DNA of 63,604 nucleotides. Source: Promineifilum sp. (GTDB lineage Bacteria > Chloroflexota > Anaerolineae > Promineifilales > Promineifilaceae). The stretch spans positions 1 to 63,604 of the forward strand of contig JACKBY010000020.1 in the NCBI GenBank assembly GCA_020634335.1, written 5' to 3'. Positions 31,853 to 41,199 of this stretch are shown here, one piece after another. Both the position numbers and the translations under genes were made by a program. How positions within the stretch are numbered: the first letter of the stretch is position 1; each line of letters begins with the position of its first letter. A model generated the notes under the pieces. It made no database searches and was not told where the DNA came from. It was given only the letters and a program-made list of their open reading frames with translations.

Positions 31853-33168
31853 TCCGCCGACTCGTCATCGCTAAAAACATCAGCCGGCTGGTCATCCATG
31901 GGTTGATACCAGCCGACCGTGCGGTTGTGTGGCTGCAAATACTGTGCGCGCACCCGCTCAATGTCCTCTAGCTTGACCTGAGCCAGACGCTCCAGCACAG
32001 TCTCAAACCAGCGATAATCTCCGGTAATCGCCTCGGCCGCGCCGATCAACTGAGCTTGGCCGGAAATACTTTCACCGGCCATAATAAACTGCGCGCGCGC
32101 GCGCTTCAGCGCTTTGGCCAATTCAGCTTCCGTAATGGGTTCGGCTGCCAGGCGGGCCAGTTCCGCCTCCAATGCCGCTTCCACTTCCGCCAACGTTCGA
32201 CCGGCGCGCGCGACGGCGCTGATGGAATAAAGGAATGGATCGATGGTGGGTGTCAGGCTGCCATAGGCGCCGGCTGCCAACTCGGTAGCCACAAGAGCCT
32301 TATAGAGTCGCGAACTGCGATTGGAACCACCTCCCCCAAACATACCCAGGCTGCTGCCGCCGGCAAAGGCGGCATTGAGAAGTGACAGGGCTGGATAGTC
32401 CTCATGGGCCGCGCCCGGCACCCGGTAGGCAAACGTCAGATAGGCCGTGTCGCCTGGCCCATTCACGGTCACCCGCCGCTCGCCGGGTTGCTCCGGCTCC
32501 ACCCGCACGATCGGCTTGGTGGGTTCGCCGGGCTGGATTGGCCCATACAGCGATGTGAGGCGCGCGAGCATATCGGCCGTGTCGAAATCACCGACAGCGA
32601 CGGCTATGGCATTGGTCGGGTGATAATGCAGACGATAGTGTTGATAGAGATCATCGCGCGTCATGGAGTGCAAGTCGGCTGTATCGCCGATCACCTCATG
32701 GTGATAAGGATGAACGCGAAACGCGGCCGATGTTAACTCCTCACCCAGAAGAAAATTCGGTTGATTTTCATACATCGCCCGCTCGGAGAGGATAACCGTC
32801 CGCTCGGCTTCGACCTCCTCCCGCTCCATGAGGGTATTGACCATGCGGTCGGCTTCCAATTCCAAAGCAAGATTAATTCGGTCAGAGGGCATGGTCTCAT
32901 AATAGGCAGTATAGTCCAGCCAGGTGAACGCGTTCCAAAAACCGCCCTCGCGCGAGATCATGCGTTCCATGGCGGTTCCGGGGAAACTGGGCGTCCCCTT
33001 GAACATCATGTGTTCAACCCAATGGGATACACCCGTCCGGCCGGGGACCTCGTTGCGACTGCCCACGCGATACCACACCATGAAGGTCGCCACCGGCGCA
33101 TGATGCATTTCCTTGAGCAGGACGGTCATTCCATTTTCCAACTGTGTTTTGGTAACTGTTGAATCCAT
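31849..33168 (-). CDS. M16 family zinc peptidase, active subunit
   Basis: A 439-aa insulinase-family metallopeptidase with the inverted zinc motif HWVEH at residues 49-53 and the third ligand Glu129, 76 residues after the second His, as the family requires. No signal peptide is visible, so it is a cytoplasmic or membrane-surface peptidase/processing enzyme. It is the first gene of the run that ends with the inactive M16 homologue at 26878; together they should form the usual heterodimer. Start supported by GGAG 8 nt upstream of the ATG, with a TATAAT box at 33204-33209. Confidence 0.92.
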   Translation of the reverse strand: MDSTVTKTQLENGMTVLLKEMHHAPVATFMVWYRVGSRNEVPGRTGVSHWVEHMMFKGTPSFPGTAMERMISREGGFWNAFTWLDYTAYYETMPSDRINLALELEADRMVNTLMEREEVEAERTVILSERAMYENQPNFLLGEELTSAAFRVHPYHHEVIGDTADLHSMTRDDLYQHYRLHYHPTNAIAVAVGDFDTADMLARLTSLYGPIQPGEPTKPIVRVEPEQPGERRVTVNGPGDTAYLTFAYRVPGAAHEDYPALSLLNAAFAGGSSLGMFGGGGSNRSSRLYKALVATELAAGAYGSLTPTIDPFLYSISAVARAGRTLAEVEAALEAELARLAAEPITEAELAKALKRARAQFIMAGESISGQAQLIGAAEAITGDYRWFETVLERLAQVKLEDIERVRAQYLQPHNRTVGWYQPMDDQPADVFSDDESAE

Positions 33169-33203
33169 GCCAAAAACTCCAACCGATTGAATATCGACCG
33201 CGA

Positions 33204-33209
33204 ATTATA
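33204..33209 (-). promoter_or_regulatory. -10 box of the M16-ClC-SpoIIE run
   Basis: A perfect TATAAT on the minus strand, 35 nt upstream of the M16 start codon, in the 147-nt gap shared with the divergent S10 carboxypeptidase gene. No good -35 is seen at 16-18 bp. Confidence 0.45.
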
Positions 33210-33315
33210 CCGTTTCGTCTTCGCATGGGCAGGTTTAACGATCCGGCATAGAGAAAATATTGGTCTGTTTTCCCAAGTGCGGATAAGCTGAATTATCTGC
33301 AGACAGGAGTGAAAC

Positions 33316-34806
33316 ATGTCGAACCAACCAGAATCCCAAAAGACAGACGACCCCACCCCACCCGGCCCACCCCCCGTTGACCTCATCTCGCAGACCCGTC
33401 ACACCTTCGAGAGGGACGGTGTAACGATGAGTTATACAGCCATGGCCGGTCGCATCATCCTGAAAGCCGAGGATGAAAAGGAGGGCGAAAAGCCCAAAGC
33501 AGCTATTTTCTTTGTGGCTTATACGCTTGACGCACCCGATGGAGTAAACGAGCAGGATCATGCCGCTGCTCGGCCGATTACCTTCGCCTTCAACGGGGGG
33601 CCGGGATCATCGTCGGTCTGGCTTCACATGGGATTATTGGGACCGAGGCGAGTGGTTCTGGAACAGAATGGGCGCGCGCTCCCCCCACCCTATCGCCTGG
33701 TCAATAACGAGTTCAGCTTGCTTGACAAGTCCGATCTGGTCTTTATCGATCCGGTGACAACCGGCTTCAGCCGCGCCGTCCCCGGCGAGAAGGACAAACA
33801 GTTCCATGGCTTCAAACCCGATATCGAATCAGTCGGCGATTTCATAAGGCTTTATGTTTCGCGTTACCAGCGGTGGGGATCGCCGCGCTTCCTCATTGGC
33901 GAAAGTTACGGCACCACCCGCGCCGCCGGGCTGGCGGGCTATCTCCAGGAACGGCACGGCTTTTACCTGAACGGCATTATGCTCATTTCCGTGGTGCTCA
34001 ACTTTATGACCCTGGGGTTTCATCTCGGAAATGACCTGCCCTACATTCTCTTTCTGCCGACCTATGCATCTACGGCCTGGTATCACAAGCGGTTGGTACC
34101 AGAACTGCAAGCGAGTCTTGAGCGCTTGTTGGCCGAGGTGGAGACCTTTGCCTTGGGCAAGTATGCCACGGCTTTGATGCAAGGCGACGATCTCCCTCCC
34201 GCGAACCATGCCGAGATCGCCAAGCAACTATCGTACTACACAGGCCTGTCGGTCGACTATATCGAGTCCACCAACCTGCGTATCAATATCTATCGCTTTA
34301 TCAAAGAGCTGTTGCGCGATCAACGGCGGACGGTCGGCCGGCTTGACAGTCGCTTCACAGGCATCGATCGCGACGCCGCCGGCGAGTATCACGAATACGA
34401 TCCAAGCTACGCCATCATTCAGGGGGCCTACGCCGGGACCCTGAACGACTACATTCGTCGCGAACTTCAGTTTGAGAGCGATCTGCCCTACGAAATTATT
34501 AGTGAGCGTGTTCATCCGTGGACGTTTGAGGAAAATCAAAATTCTTATGTCAATGTCGGCGAGACGTTACGTAAGGCAATGAGCATGAATCCTCATCTGC
34601 GCGTCTTCGTCGCCAACGGCTATTACGATCTGGCGACGCCCTACCTGGCGACTCGATATACCTTCAATCATCTACAGTTGGACGAGAGTTTGCGGGGCAA
34701 CGTCGACATGAAACACTATGAGGCTGGTCACATGATGTACATCCACGATCCCTCGCTGGCCCAACTGAAGCAAGACCTGGATGCATTTATCGCCGCAAAC
34801 GGTTAA
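33316..34806 (+). CDS. Serine carboxypeptidase, peptidase S10 family
   Basis: A 496-aa S10-type hydrolase. The oxyanion motif FNGGPGSSS is near residue 92, nucleophile Ser in GESYGT near 199, catalytic Asp in NGYYDLATP and His in EAGHMMY near the C-terminus. There is no signal peptide (the N-terminus is Pro/Asp-rich and hydrophilic), so unlike eukaryotic lysosomal relatives it appears cytoplasmic, as in other bacterial S10 proteins. Strong ribosome-binding site AGGAGTGA. It is divergent from the M16 run and convergent with the DUF218 gene. Confidence 0.9.
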   Translation: MSNQPESQKTDDPTPPGPPPVDLISQTRHTFERDGVTMSYTAMAGRIILKAEDEKEGEKPKAAIFFVAYTLDAPDGVNEQDHAAARPITFAFNGGPGSSSVWLHMGLLGPRRVVLEQNGRALPPPYRLVNNEFSLLDKSDLVFIDPVTTGFSRAVPGEKDKQFHGFKPDIESVGDFIRLYVSRYQRWGSPRFLIGESYGTTRAAGLAGYLQERHGFYLNGIMLISVVLNFMTLGFHLGNDLPYILFLPTYASTAWYHKRLVPELQASLERLLAEVETFALGKYATALMQGDDLPPANHAEIAKQLSYYTGLSVDYIESTNLRINIYRFIKELLRDQRRTVGRLDSRFTGIDRDAAGEYHEYDPSYAIIQGAYAGTLNDYIRRELQFESDLPYEIISERVHPWTFEENQNSYVNVGETLRKAMSMNPHLRVFVANGYYDLATPYLATRYTFNHLQLDESLRGNVDMKHYEAGHMMYIHDPSLAQLKQDLDAFIAANG

Positions 34807-34835
34807 TAGGAAAGGACACACGGGCAATATGCTTT

Positions 34836-35624
34836 TCACAGCCAGCCGCGCAAGTCATAGATAAACAAGCCGATGTATTCCTTCATCACCCGTGTCGTAT
34901 AGGTCAGATACTCGACATTCGGCAACAGGTTGATCAACGTCACCGTGGGGCCGCCGTGCCACAAGTGACTCCATTCGGCATTGGACACCAGGAAATCGGT
35001 CGGCGCGGGTATGACTATCAGACCCTGGGCCTCGAAGAGGGGAACGGCGCGGGGCATATGCATGGCCGACGTGACTAACAAAATCGTATCATAGCCCCTC
35101 TCAGCCAACATTTGCCGGCTGTAGAAAGCATTTTCATAAGTATTGCGCGATTCGGTTTCCAGCCACAAAGCCTCAGGGGCCACGCCGAGCAATTTCATCA
35201 GCACCGACATGTCATTAGCCTCCGGCTCGATACCCTCGGGCGTCATCCAGTCGATGCTGCCTCCGGTAACCAACACAATCGCCGCTGCCCCTTCATGATA
35301 CAGCTTGGCCCCATAGATGATGCGATCGCCGGCCTCATTCACTTCCGGCAGCGGCCGCGGCGGGTCGCTGCCGCGCGTGCCGCCCCCCAGCACAACGATG
35401 GCGTCAACACTGGGCGCGCCAATGACGGCCGGGTAACGCGTCTCCAAACTGCGCACCAATGCATAGGCCACGTAGCGACTGCTACCAAGCCACAACAGAA
35501 TTAAGGCCATAACGATCATCCAGCGACTGCCCCGCCGCCATACCAGGGCGACAATGAGCAACAGCGCGATGAACCCCAAAGGGAAAATAAACAAAGGCAA
35601 GAATTTGGACAGAAAGACGAACAT
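34836..35624 (-). CDS. YdcF/DUF218-family membrane protein
   Basis: About 262 aa from the ATG at 35624 (an ATG at 35663 would add 13 residues; neither has a clear ribosome-binding site). Two N-terminal membrane helices (~1-25 and ~30-50) are followed by a DUF218 domain with DAIVVLGGGTRG, LVTGGS, ESRNTYENAFYS and VTSAMHMPRA, the family's acidic/His pocket. Family members such as ElyC and SanA act in envelope precursor metabolism; the function here is unknown. It is divergent from a metallophosphoesterase gene. Confidence 0.83.
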   Translation of the reverse strand: MFVFLSKFLPLFIFPLGFIALLLIVALVWRRGSRWMIVMALILLWLGSSRYVAYALVRSLETRYPAVIGAPSVDAIVVLGGGTRGSDPPRPLPEVNEAGDRIIYGAKLYHEGAAAIVLVTGGSIDWMTPEGIEPEANDMSVLMKLLGVAPEALWLETESRNTYENAFYSRQMLAERGYDTILLVTSAMHMPRAVPLFEAQGLIVIPAPTDFLVSNAEWSHLWHGGPTVTLINLLPNVEYLTYTTRVMKEYIGLFIYDLRGWL

Positions 35625-35700
35625 AGGCGGCAGGATAACAAATTGAGTGCATTCGGGCGACATGGGCTACGATCCATTCCGCGGAACGAGCCACATTCGC

Positions 35701-35706
35701 TATAAT
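35701..35706 (+). promoter_or_regulatory. -10 box of a probably leaderless gene
   Basis: A perfect TATAAT ends exactly 7 nt before the ATG at 35714. There is no purine-rich ribosome-binding site in between, and the start codon is fixed by the protein (the metal motif begins at residue 8). The -35 match is weak (TTCCGC, 18-bp spacer). Confidence 0.6.
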
Positions 35707-35713
35707 CCCGCAC

Positions 35714-36586
35714 ATGCAGGTAGCAGTTATTTCGGATATACATGGCAATTTACCCGCCCTCGAAGCTGTAATCGCTCACGTGGACGCCTGGTCGCCGGAT
35801 GTTGTCGTGGTCGGGGGAGATATTATCAACCGTGGCCCGCGGTCGGGGGATTGTCTGGACTTGCTAATCGGCCGGAGCGGGACTCAGGGCTGGCATCTTC
35901 TCCGCGGCAACCACGAAGAATTTGTCCTGGATTGTGGCACTCCCGACCAGTCATTATCCGGCCCGGCCTACCAGGTTAAGCAATTCGCTCATTTTGCCCT
36001 GTCACAGGTCAGCCCCCATTTGGAAACGCTGCGAACACTGCCGGATGTATTCGAGAAGCCCGCCCCTGACGGCGCGTTGTTACGTATCGTCCACGCCTCC
36101 ATGCGCAGCAATCGGGACGGTATCTATCCCATGTCTATCGATGCCGACATACGCCGCCAGATCGCTCCGGCTCCGGCAGTTTTCATTACCGGCCACACGC
36201 ATCGTCCTCTCATACGTTGGGTAGACAATACACTGGTGGTCAACATCGGTTCCGTGGGCGCATCATTCGACGGCGACCGGCGAGCGGGCTATGGTCGTTT
36301 CACGTGGCAATCAGACCACTGGGCGGCGGAAATCATCCGGGTGGAGTATGATTTCCAGCGTATCGAAGATGACTATGTGCAGTCGGGCTTCCTGGAGAAC
36401 GGCGGGCCATTGGCCCAGTTGATGCTTGTGGAACTCCGCAAAGCATGCGGCCTCATCCACCGTTGGGCAAGTCAATATGAAGCGGCCGTCCTGTCGAACC
36501 GCATGACCTTGGAGGAAAGCGTGCGCCTCGTGCTCGGCGAAGGAGATATTCAACCATTTACCGGTCCGCCCGGTTGGGTGATATAG
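35714..36586 (+). CDS. Calcineurin-like metallophosphoesterase
   Basis: A 290-aa YfcE/ApaH-like phosphodiesterase or phosphatase. Metal-ligand motifs in order: SDIHGN at residues 7-12, GGDIINRGP, RGNHEE, and GHTHRPLI near 160. The N-terminal half is the catalytic core; the C-terminal ~100 residues are helical and unassigned. Substrates of such proteins include cyclic nucleotides and dinucleoside polyphosphates; none can be chosen. It precedes the acyl-CoA synthetase gene by 117 nt and is probably translated from a leaderless mRNA. Confidence 0.87.
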   Translation: MQVAVISDIHGNLPALEAVIAHVDAWSPDVVVVGGDIINRGPRSGDCLDLLIGRSGTQGWHLLRGNHEEFVLDCGTPDQSLSGPAYQVKQFAHFALSQVSPHLETLRTLPDVFEKPAPDGALLRIVHASMRSNRDGIYPMSIDADIRRQIAPAPAVFITGHTHRPLIRWVDNTLVVNIGSVGASFDGDRRAGYGRFTWQSDHWAAEIIRVEYDFQRIEDDYVQSGFLENGGPLAQLMLVELRKACGLIHRWASQYEAAVLSNRMTLEESVRLVLGEGDIQPFTGPPGWVI

Positions 36587-36703
36587 TATAAGCAAAGCTT
36601 AATGGGGAAGGAGCGCTTCCTTGCAGAATGGGCGACAGGCTGCCGGCGCCGATTCCGCCATCGATTTCAACCGGTTCATCAATCTAATCAAGGAAAAGTT
36701 AAC

Positions 36704-38491
36704 ATGGCAAACAATGGCGACAGCATCATCGATCGATTCCTCCAGCATCAGAAGGTTCGGCCGAGCGCACCCGCGTATTACGAAAAAATCGGTAGCGCGT
36801 GGGTGCCGACAAGCTGGGAAGAATTCACTCGACAAGTCAAAACGACGGCCAAGGCCATGATAGCGCTTGGGATCGAACCGGGGAATATTGTCTGCATGCT
36901 GGGAATCAATCGGCCGGAATGGGTCATCGGCCAGCTGGCGGCCATGATGTCCGGCGGTGTGGGAGCGGGCATCTATACCACCAACAGTCCCTCCGAAGTC
37001 CAGTACATTCTGGCTCACTCCGAATCACCGCTGCTCATTCTGGAAAACGAGAGCCAATGGGCCAAAGTACAAGAGACGCGCGCCAACCTGCCCCATTTGC
37101 GCTGGGTCGTCGCGATGCGTGGCACAACCATCGATGATCCCATGGCCCTTACCTGGGAAGCGTTCCTGGCCCGCGCGTCGAACATCAGCGATGCCGAACT
37201 GGAGGCACGCATGGCGGCCATCGAAATGGAGAATCTTGCCAGCCTGATCTACACCTCGGGAACGACGGGGCCACCCAAAGCGGTCATGCTGTCCCACCGC
37301 AATCTGGCGGCTACCGCCCGGACGGGCCAGGAATTGTTCAGCCTGACCCCCAACGACGTATTACTCTCCTACCTGCCATTGTCCCACATCGCCGAGCAGA
37401 TGTTCACCATTCACACCAGCGCCACAACGGGCTTCGCGGTCTACTTTGCCGAGTCGCTTACCCAGGTTCCCGAAAATCTGCGCGATGTGCAGCCGACCAT
37501 TTTTTTCGGCGTCCCCGGCGTGTGGGAGCGATTCCGCAACCGCGTGGCCGAGAGATTGAACGAATCGCAAGGCGCAAAGCGCAAGATAGCCGACTGGGCC
37601 CAAACCATCGGCCGGCAGGTAGTCGATTTGCGCAACCAGGGTCAGGAGCCATCAGGGATGCTGGCCGTACAATACCGTCTGGCGGATAGGCTGGTGTTTT
37701 CCAAAATCAAGCCGCTATTGGGCTTCAGCCGCACGCGGGTGGCGGTTTCCGGTGCGGCGGCGATCAACAAGGACATCCTCGAATTCTTCAGCGGGCTCGA
37801 CGTGACAATTTTCGAGGTCTACGGTCAGTCGGAAGGCTGTGGCCCCACGACGTTTAACCGGCCCGGAGCAACGAAATTCGGCGCAACCGGCCAGGCCTGG
37901 CCCGGCAGCGAGGTGAAGCTGGCCGCCGATGGCGAGATCGTGATGCGCGGCCCCAACGTCTTCATGGGCTACTATAAAGATGCCGAAGCCACGAACAATA
38001 CCCTTATCGACGGCTGGCTCCACTCCGGCGATCTGGGCCGATTCGACGAGGACGGGTTCCTGACTATCATCGGCCGCAAAAAAGATATTATCATCACCTC
38101 CGGCGGCAAAAATATCGCCCCGCGCAACATCGAAGCCGCCCTGAAAAATCTGGAACTGGTGGGGGACGCCGTTCTCGTGGGAGAGGGTCGCAAGTATCTA
38201 TGCGCCTTACTGACGCTTGATCCCGACTCCCTGACTCGATTTGCCGATGCCAACCAGTTAGAGGGACAAGAGCTGCACAATCATCCCAAAGTTTTGGCCG
38301 CTATCCAGGCCGGGATCGACGAACTGGTGAACACGCAGTTTGCGCGCGTCGAACAAGTGCGCAAATTCACTATCTTGCCTCAGCCCTTCAGTGTGGAAGG
38401 CGGCGAGATGACGCCGTCGCTCAAGCTGAAACGCAAAGCAATTTGTGATATGCACCTCGACGAGATTGAGGCGATGTACGAAGTAGAGTAA
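36704..38491 (+). CDS. Long-chain acyl-CoA synthetase (AMP-binding, FadD15-like)
   Basis: Activates fatty acids to acyl-CoA via acyl-AMP. 595 aa from the ATG at 36704, preferred over the in-frame ATG at 36602 because of the AAGGAAAAG site and because the extra 34 residues are Arg-rich and unlike the family. ANL motifs: LIYTSGTTGPPKAVMLSH near 180, YGQSEGCGPTTFN near 380, GWLHSGDLG and the C-terminal hinge GRKKDIIITSGGKNI. Together with the wax ester synthase/DGAT at 62125 it may supply storage-lipid synthesis. The insert after TLSH and the lengths fit the bacterial FACL/FAA1-like group. Confidence 0.92.
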   Translation: MANNGDSIIDRFLQHQKVRPSAPAYYEKIGSAWVPTSWEEFTRQVKTTAKAMIALGIEPGNIVCMLGINRPEWVIGQLAAMMSGGVGAGIYTTNSPSEVQYILAHSESPLLILENESQWAKVQETRANLPHLRWVVAMRGTTIDDPMALTWEAFLARASNISDAELEARMAAIEMENLASLIYTSGTTGPPKAVMLSHRNLAATARTGQELFSLTPNDVLLSYLPLSHIAEQMFTIHTSATTGFAVYFAESLTQVPENLRDVQPTIFFGVPGVWERFRNRVAERLNESQGAKRKIADWAQTIGRQVVDLRNQGQEPSGMLAVQYRLADRLVFSKIKPLLGFSRTRVAVSGAAAINKDILEFFSGLDVTIFEVYGQSEGCGPTTFNRPGATKFGATGQAWPGSEVKLAADGEIVMRGPNVFMGYYKDAEATNNTLIDGWLHSGDLGRFDEDGFLTIIGRKKDIIITSGGKNIAPRNIEAALKNLELVGDAVLVGEGRKYLCALLTLDPDSLTRFADANQLEGQELHNHPKVLAAIQAGIDELVNTQFARVEQVRKFTILPQPFSVEGGEMTPSLKLKRKAICDMHLDEIEAMYEVE

Positions 38492-38497
38492 CCTGGC

Positions 38498-39070
38498 CTA
38501 ATCTTGGTCGTCGGACGTGCGGGCAAACACGTATGTATCCCGCAACCGGCCGAAGTGATCACGGGCGTCGCGCTGGAATGTACCTTCCAGCCTGTAGCCG
38601 GTGCGCTTGGCGACGGCTGCGCTGCGCACATTCAGCACGTCACAGCGGATCTCGATGCGCCGCGCGCCCAGCGTGTTCAGGGCGAACGCCGTGATGCCGT
38701 TGACAGCCTCGGTGATATATCCCTGGCCGTCGTAGCCGGTTCGAACCCAATACCCGATCTCGAACTTCGGCACGCTCCAATCAATGCGATGTAAGCCGCT
38801 CCCCCCGATGAGCGTGCCTGAGCCTTTGAGCAACAGCATCATCCACAAATCTTCTCGCGCCAGAAACTTGAGTTGCCCTTCACGCACCCGAACCTCGTAT
38901 TCCTTCTCCGTAGGGACTTCAACCGCCCATGGCATCCAGGGCTTTAATGCCTCTTGCGAAGCCAAAACGGCCTCGCGCACGCGCGGGCCGTCGCCGGGCA
39001 GTGGGCCGCGGATCGTCAATCGTTCCGTCTCAAAGCTATAAGGGAAGTCGAAGAGGATCGGCTTGTCCAT
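38498..39070 (-). CDS. GNAT N-acetyltransferase (RimJ/RimL type)
   Basis: A 190-aa acetyltransferase from the ATG at 39070 with GGAG 9 nt upstream (a TTG at 39085 is in frame). RimJ/RimL-like order: FETERLTIRG at the N-terminus, then IGGSGLHRIDW, IGYWVRTGYDGQGYITEA (acetyl-CoA pyrophosphate loop) and NVRSAAVAKRTGYRLEG. Substrate is a protein N-terminus or small amine; not resolvable. It converges on the acyl-CoA synthetase with 6 nt between stops and starts 18 nt after the glycosidase stop. Confidence 0.87.
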   Translation of the reverse strand: MDKPILFDFPYSFETERLTIRGPLPGDGPRVREAVLASQEALKPWMPWAVEVPTEKEYEVRVREGQLKFLAREDLWMMLLLKGSGTLIGGSGLHRIDWSVPKFEIGYWVRTGYDGQGYITEAVNGITAFALNTLGARRIEIRCDVLNVRSAAVAKRTGYRLEGTFQRDARDHFGRLRDTYVFARTSDDQD

Positions 39071-39088
39071 AACAAGTTGCTCCAATTA

Positions 39089-40927
39089 CTATTGCTCAGG
39101 CCAGGGCACGCCGCCCATCACCGACGATAGATAGGCGTTAAACGGCAGATTAGGCGGTGTGCGATCTTCCTTTTCTACAAGAATGACGGGCGAGCCGCCA
39201 ATGGGAAACAACGGATTAACCGATTGTCCGGGGAACGGATTGCGGTTCGTTGCCGGGGGCAATTGAATCGAATAATGACCGTCCACCGCAGCAATTATCT
39301 GGGTTCGACCGTCGGCAAAAATAATAGTAGCCCGACCATCGGGGCTGGTCGCGTCGATGATGGCTGTTTCCTGGCGATCACATAGCGTCCACATGCCGAC
39401 GAGGCGCTCGTCGGTCGCCTCGCGATAGAAAGCGATCCATTCCTGAGGCGGCTGCCGATAAATACTGCCGTCCGGCCGCTGCATGGCGCAGGCATCGGCC
39501 TCACCCTGACGTTTGCGCCAATAGGGTTCGACATCAACCAAATGAGTGGTCAGCGTCTGAAACGCCGCCAATGTCGGCCGCGCGCTGCCGGGCTGCGGGT
39601 GTTGGGTGAAGCAGCTCATGTCTGTCGGATTACGAAACAGGCCGTTGGCATCTCCCGCGCAGGGCTTGCCCTGATACTGCCCTTTGTCGTCACACAATTC
39701 GCCATTGTGGGGCGGGAAGTCGGTGCCTGCCGGCTGGTTGCCGCAGCCGTCGTAAAGCTGGAAGTGAAAAATGTTATCCGCACCGGCAAACACGGCATAG
39801 AAGGCTGATTGAATGACGTAGTCAGCCTGCTCGGCGGCTGTGGCCCGCAGGGCACTCATCGGATCCCAAACCGGTCCCGGATAGTCATCCCAGGCCGGGA
39901 CGCCCGACTCATTAAGCCAAATCGGCTTGTCCAGACCGTACTCGCGCATGGCGCCCGCCGCCCGATAGACATGATACCAGGACTTCCAGGCGTGGAAATA
40001 GCTATGCGTGGCGAGAATGTCGTGGAAATAGTCGTGGTCGGCGGCCAGTGGGTCGTTGGCGAAAATCGCCAGGACATCGCGGTAGTAATTGAGCTTGGCG
40101 TAGTTGTTGGCCAAACCAGCAAACAGGACTTGTGCGTTGGGATCGGCCTGCTTGGCGATCAGGAACCCGACTTTCAACAGGCGTGCATAGTCGGCCAGAG
40201 GAGCATTCCAGAAAATATCGAGGTCCGGTTCATTCCACATTTCCCAATGGGTGACACCCACGCCCGCCGGCCAGCCATTGGCCTGGGCCAATTCGCCGCC
40301 GGGCTTATAGCGATTGACGGCCAGCCACACGAAGGTAGCCCATTTATTCGCCGGGTTGGGCTTCTTGCCCTCGCCGGGGTTATCCGTCCCATCGGCAAAA
40401 ACCGGCTCAAAGAGGCCTTGCGGTGTGGCCCTCTCCACGGCGTCGAGACTTAACTGACCGGGCCGCAACCGCGGCGGCCGGCTGGCGCGAACGATGCCGT
40501 CTGTCGTGTAGAAGCCCGGCGTACCCAGCAGAATAGCGTTGAGCTGTAAACCGTGGGCTATATCTTCTTTCACCGTCGCGTCCTGAGCGGCCCAATTGAA
40601 GTTTCCCGGACTTTGTTCGATATTGAACCAGTAAAGGGGCCAACGGTTCCAGGCGGCGCCTGTGGACAGGCCCCGCTCATATTGCTGGGCCAATGATTCC
40701 GACGTGCGGCCGCTGCCCGGAGAGCGATCTTCGGCCGAGCTGATGAAAACCACGCCATATTCGGGTGACGCGACCGAGACATGGGGGGAGGATGCCTCGT
40801 GAGCCTCGCTTCGAGTTGCCATAGATGCCAATAAGGTGAGGGGAAGTATGGCCAGCAAGACGAGCGACGGCCAACGGACACGCGCCTTCATAGGCAGATT
40901 ACCGATTGGTGGGTGGCTTGGCATCAT
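39089..40927 (-). CDS. Secreted GH39-like (TIM-barrel) glycoside hydrolase
   Basis: A 612-aa protein with a signal peptide (hydrophobic VLLAILPLTLLASMA, cleavage near SEA) and a clan GH-A-type barrel. The likely acid/base Glu is in WEMWNEPDL near residue 225 and the nucleophile Glu in IWLNESG near 330, the GH39/GH5-like arrangement. The C-terminal ~130 residues form a beta-rich domain. The start at 40927 has AAAGG 8 nt upstream; an ATG at 40891 gives a shorter signal peptide. Substrate is unknown (plant or microbial polysaccharide likely). The gene upstream encodes a secreted PA14-domain protein. Confidence 0.83.
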   Translation of the reverse strand: MMPSHPPIGNLPMKARVRWPSLVLLAILPLTLLASMATRSEAHEASSPHVSVASPEYGVVFISSAEDRSPGSGRTSESLAQQYERGLSTGAAWNRWPLYWFNIEQSPGNFNWAAQDATVKEDIAHGLQLNAILLGTPGFYTTDGIVRASRPPRLRPGQLSLDAVERATPQGLFEPVFADGTDNPGEGKKPNPANKWATFVWLAVNRYKPGGELAQANGWPAGVGVTHWEMWNEPDLDIFWNAPLADYARLLKVGFLIAKQADPNAQVLFAGLANNYAKLNYYRDVLAIFANDPLAADHDYFHDILATHSYFHAWKSWYHVYRAAGAMREYGLDKPIWLNESGVPAWDDYPGPVWDPMSALRATAAEQADYVIQSAFYAVFAGADNIFHFQLYDGCGNQPAGTDFPPHNGELCDDKGQYQGKPCAGDANGLFRNPTDMSCFTQHPQPGSARPTLAAFQTLTTHLVDVEPYWRKRQGEADACAMQRPDGSIYRQPPQEWIAFYREATDERLVGMWTLCDRQETAIIDATSPDGRATIIFADGRTQIIAAVDGHYSIQLPPATNRNPFPGQSVNPLFPIGGSPVILVEKEDRTPPNLPFNAYLSSVMGGVPWPEQ

Positions 40928-41199
40928 GATTCATACCTTTTACCGCAACCGATTACGCGCCCGGTGTAATAGGATAGATGGCTGGATACGAGCGGCAGGC
41001 AAGCTTTTGAGGTAGCCCAGATGATAGCACAAAGGCAATAAGCCAAAAGAACGGTGGAAGCAGATGAACCGGCAGGCCCCAGTGTGGTGGAGCCTGCCGG
41101 TCAGCGGTCGGGTTAACGACCGAATCGTAACCGAATCATTATAAACGCACGCCAGGCCTTACGAACAGGCCGGAACGCTACAGCCGTCGGCGCGATACC
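40928..41199 (-). other. Intergenic region with two hairpins after the PA14 gene
   Basis: CCGGCAGGC (41069-41077) pairs with GCCTGCCGG (41092-41100), and CGGTCG (41105-41110) pairs with CGACCG (41117-41122). On the minus strand these lie ~80-130 nt after the PA14-gene stop and probably help end its transcript, although no long T-run follows. Nothing else is recognised. Confidence 0.45.

Noticed and set aside
36602..36703. 34-residue N-terminal extension of the acyl-CoA synthetase
   Set aside because: It is Arg-rich and unlike the family, and the ATG at 36704 has its own ribosome-binding site. The TATAGTATAAG stretch at 36582-36592 more likely belongs to the promoter.
39809..40453. 214-aa plus-strand ORF
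   Set aside because: Antisense to the GH39-like gene; no supporting motif.
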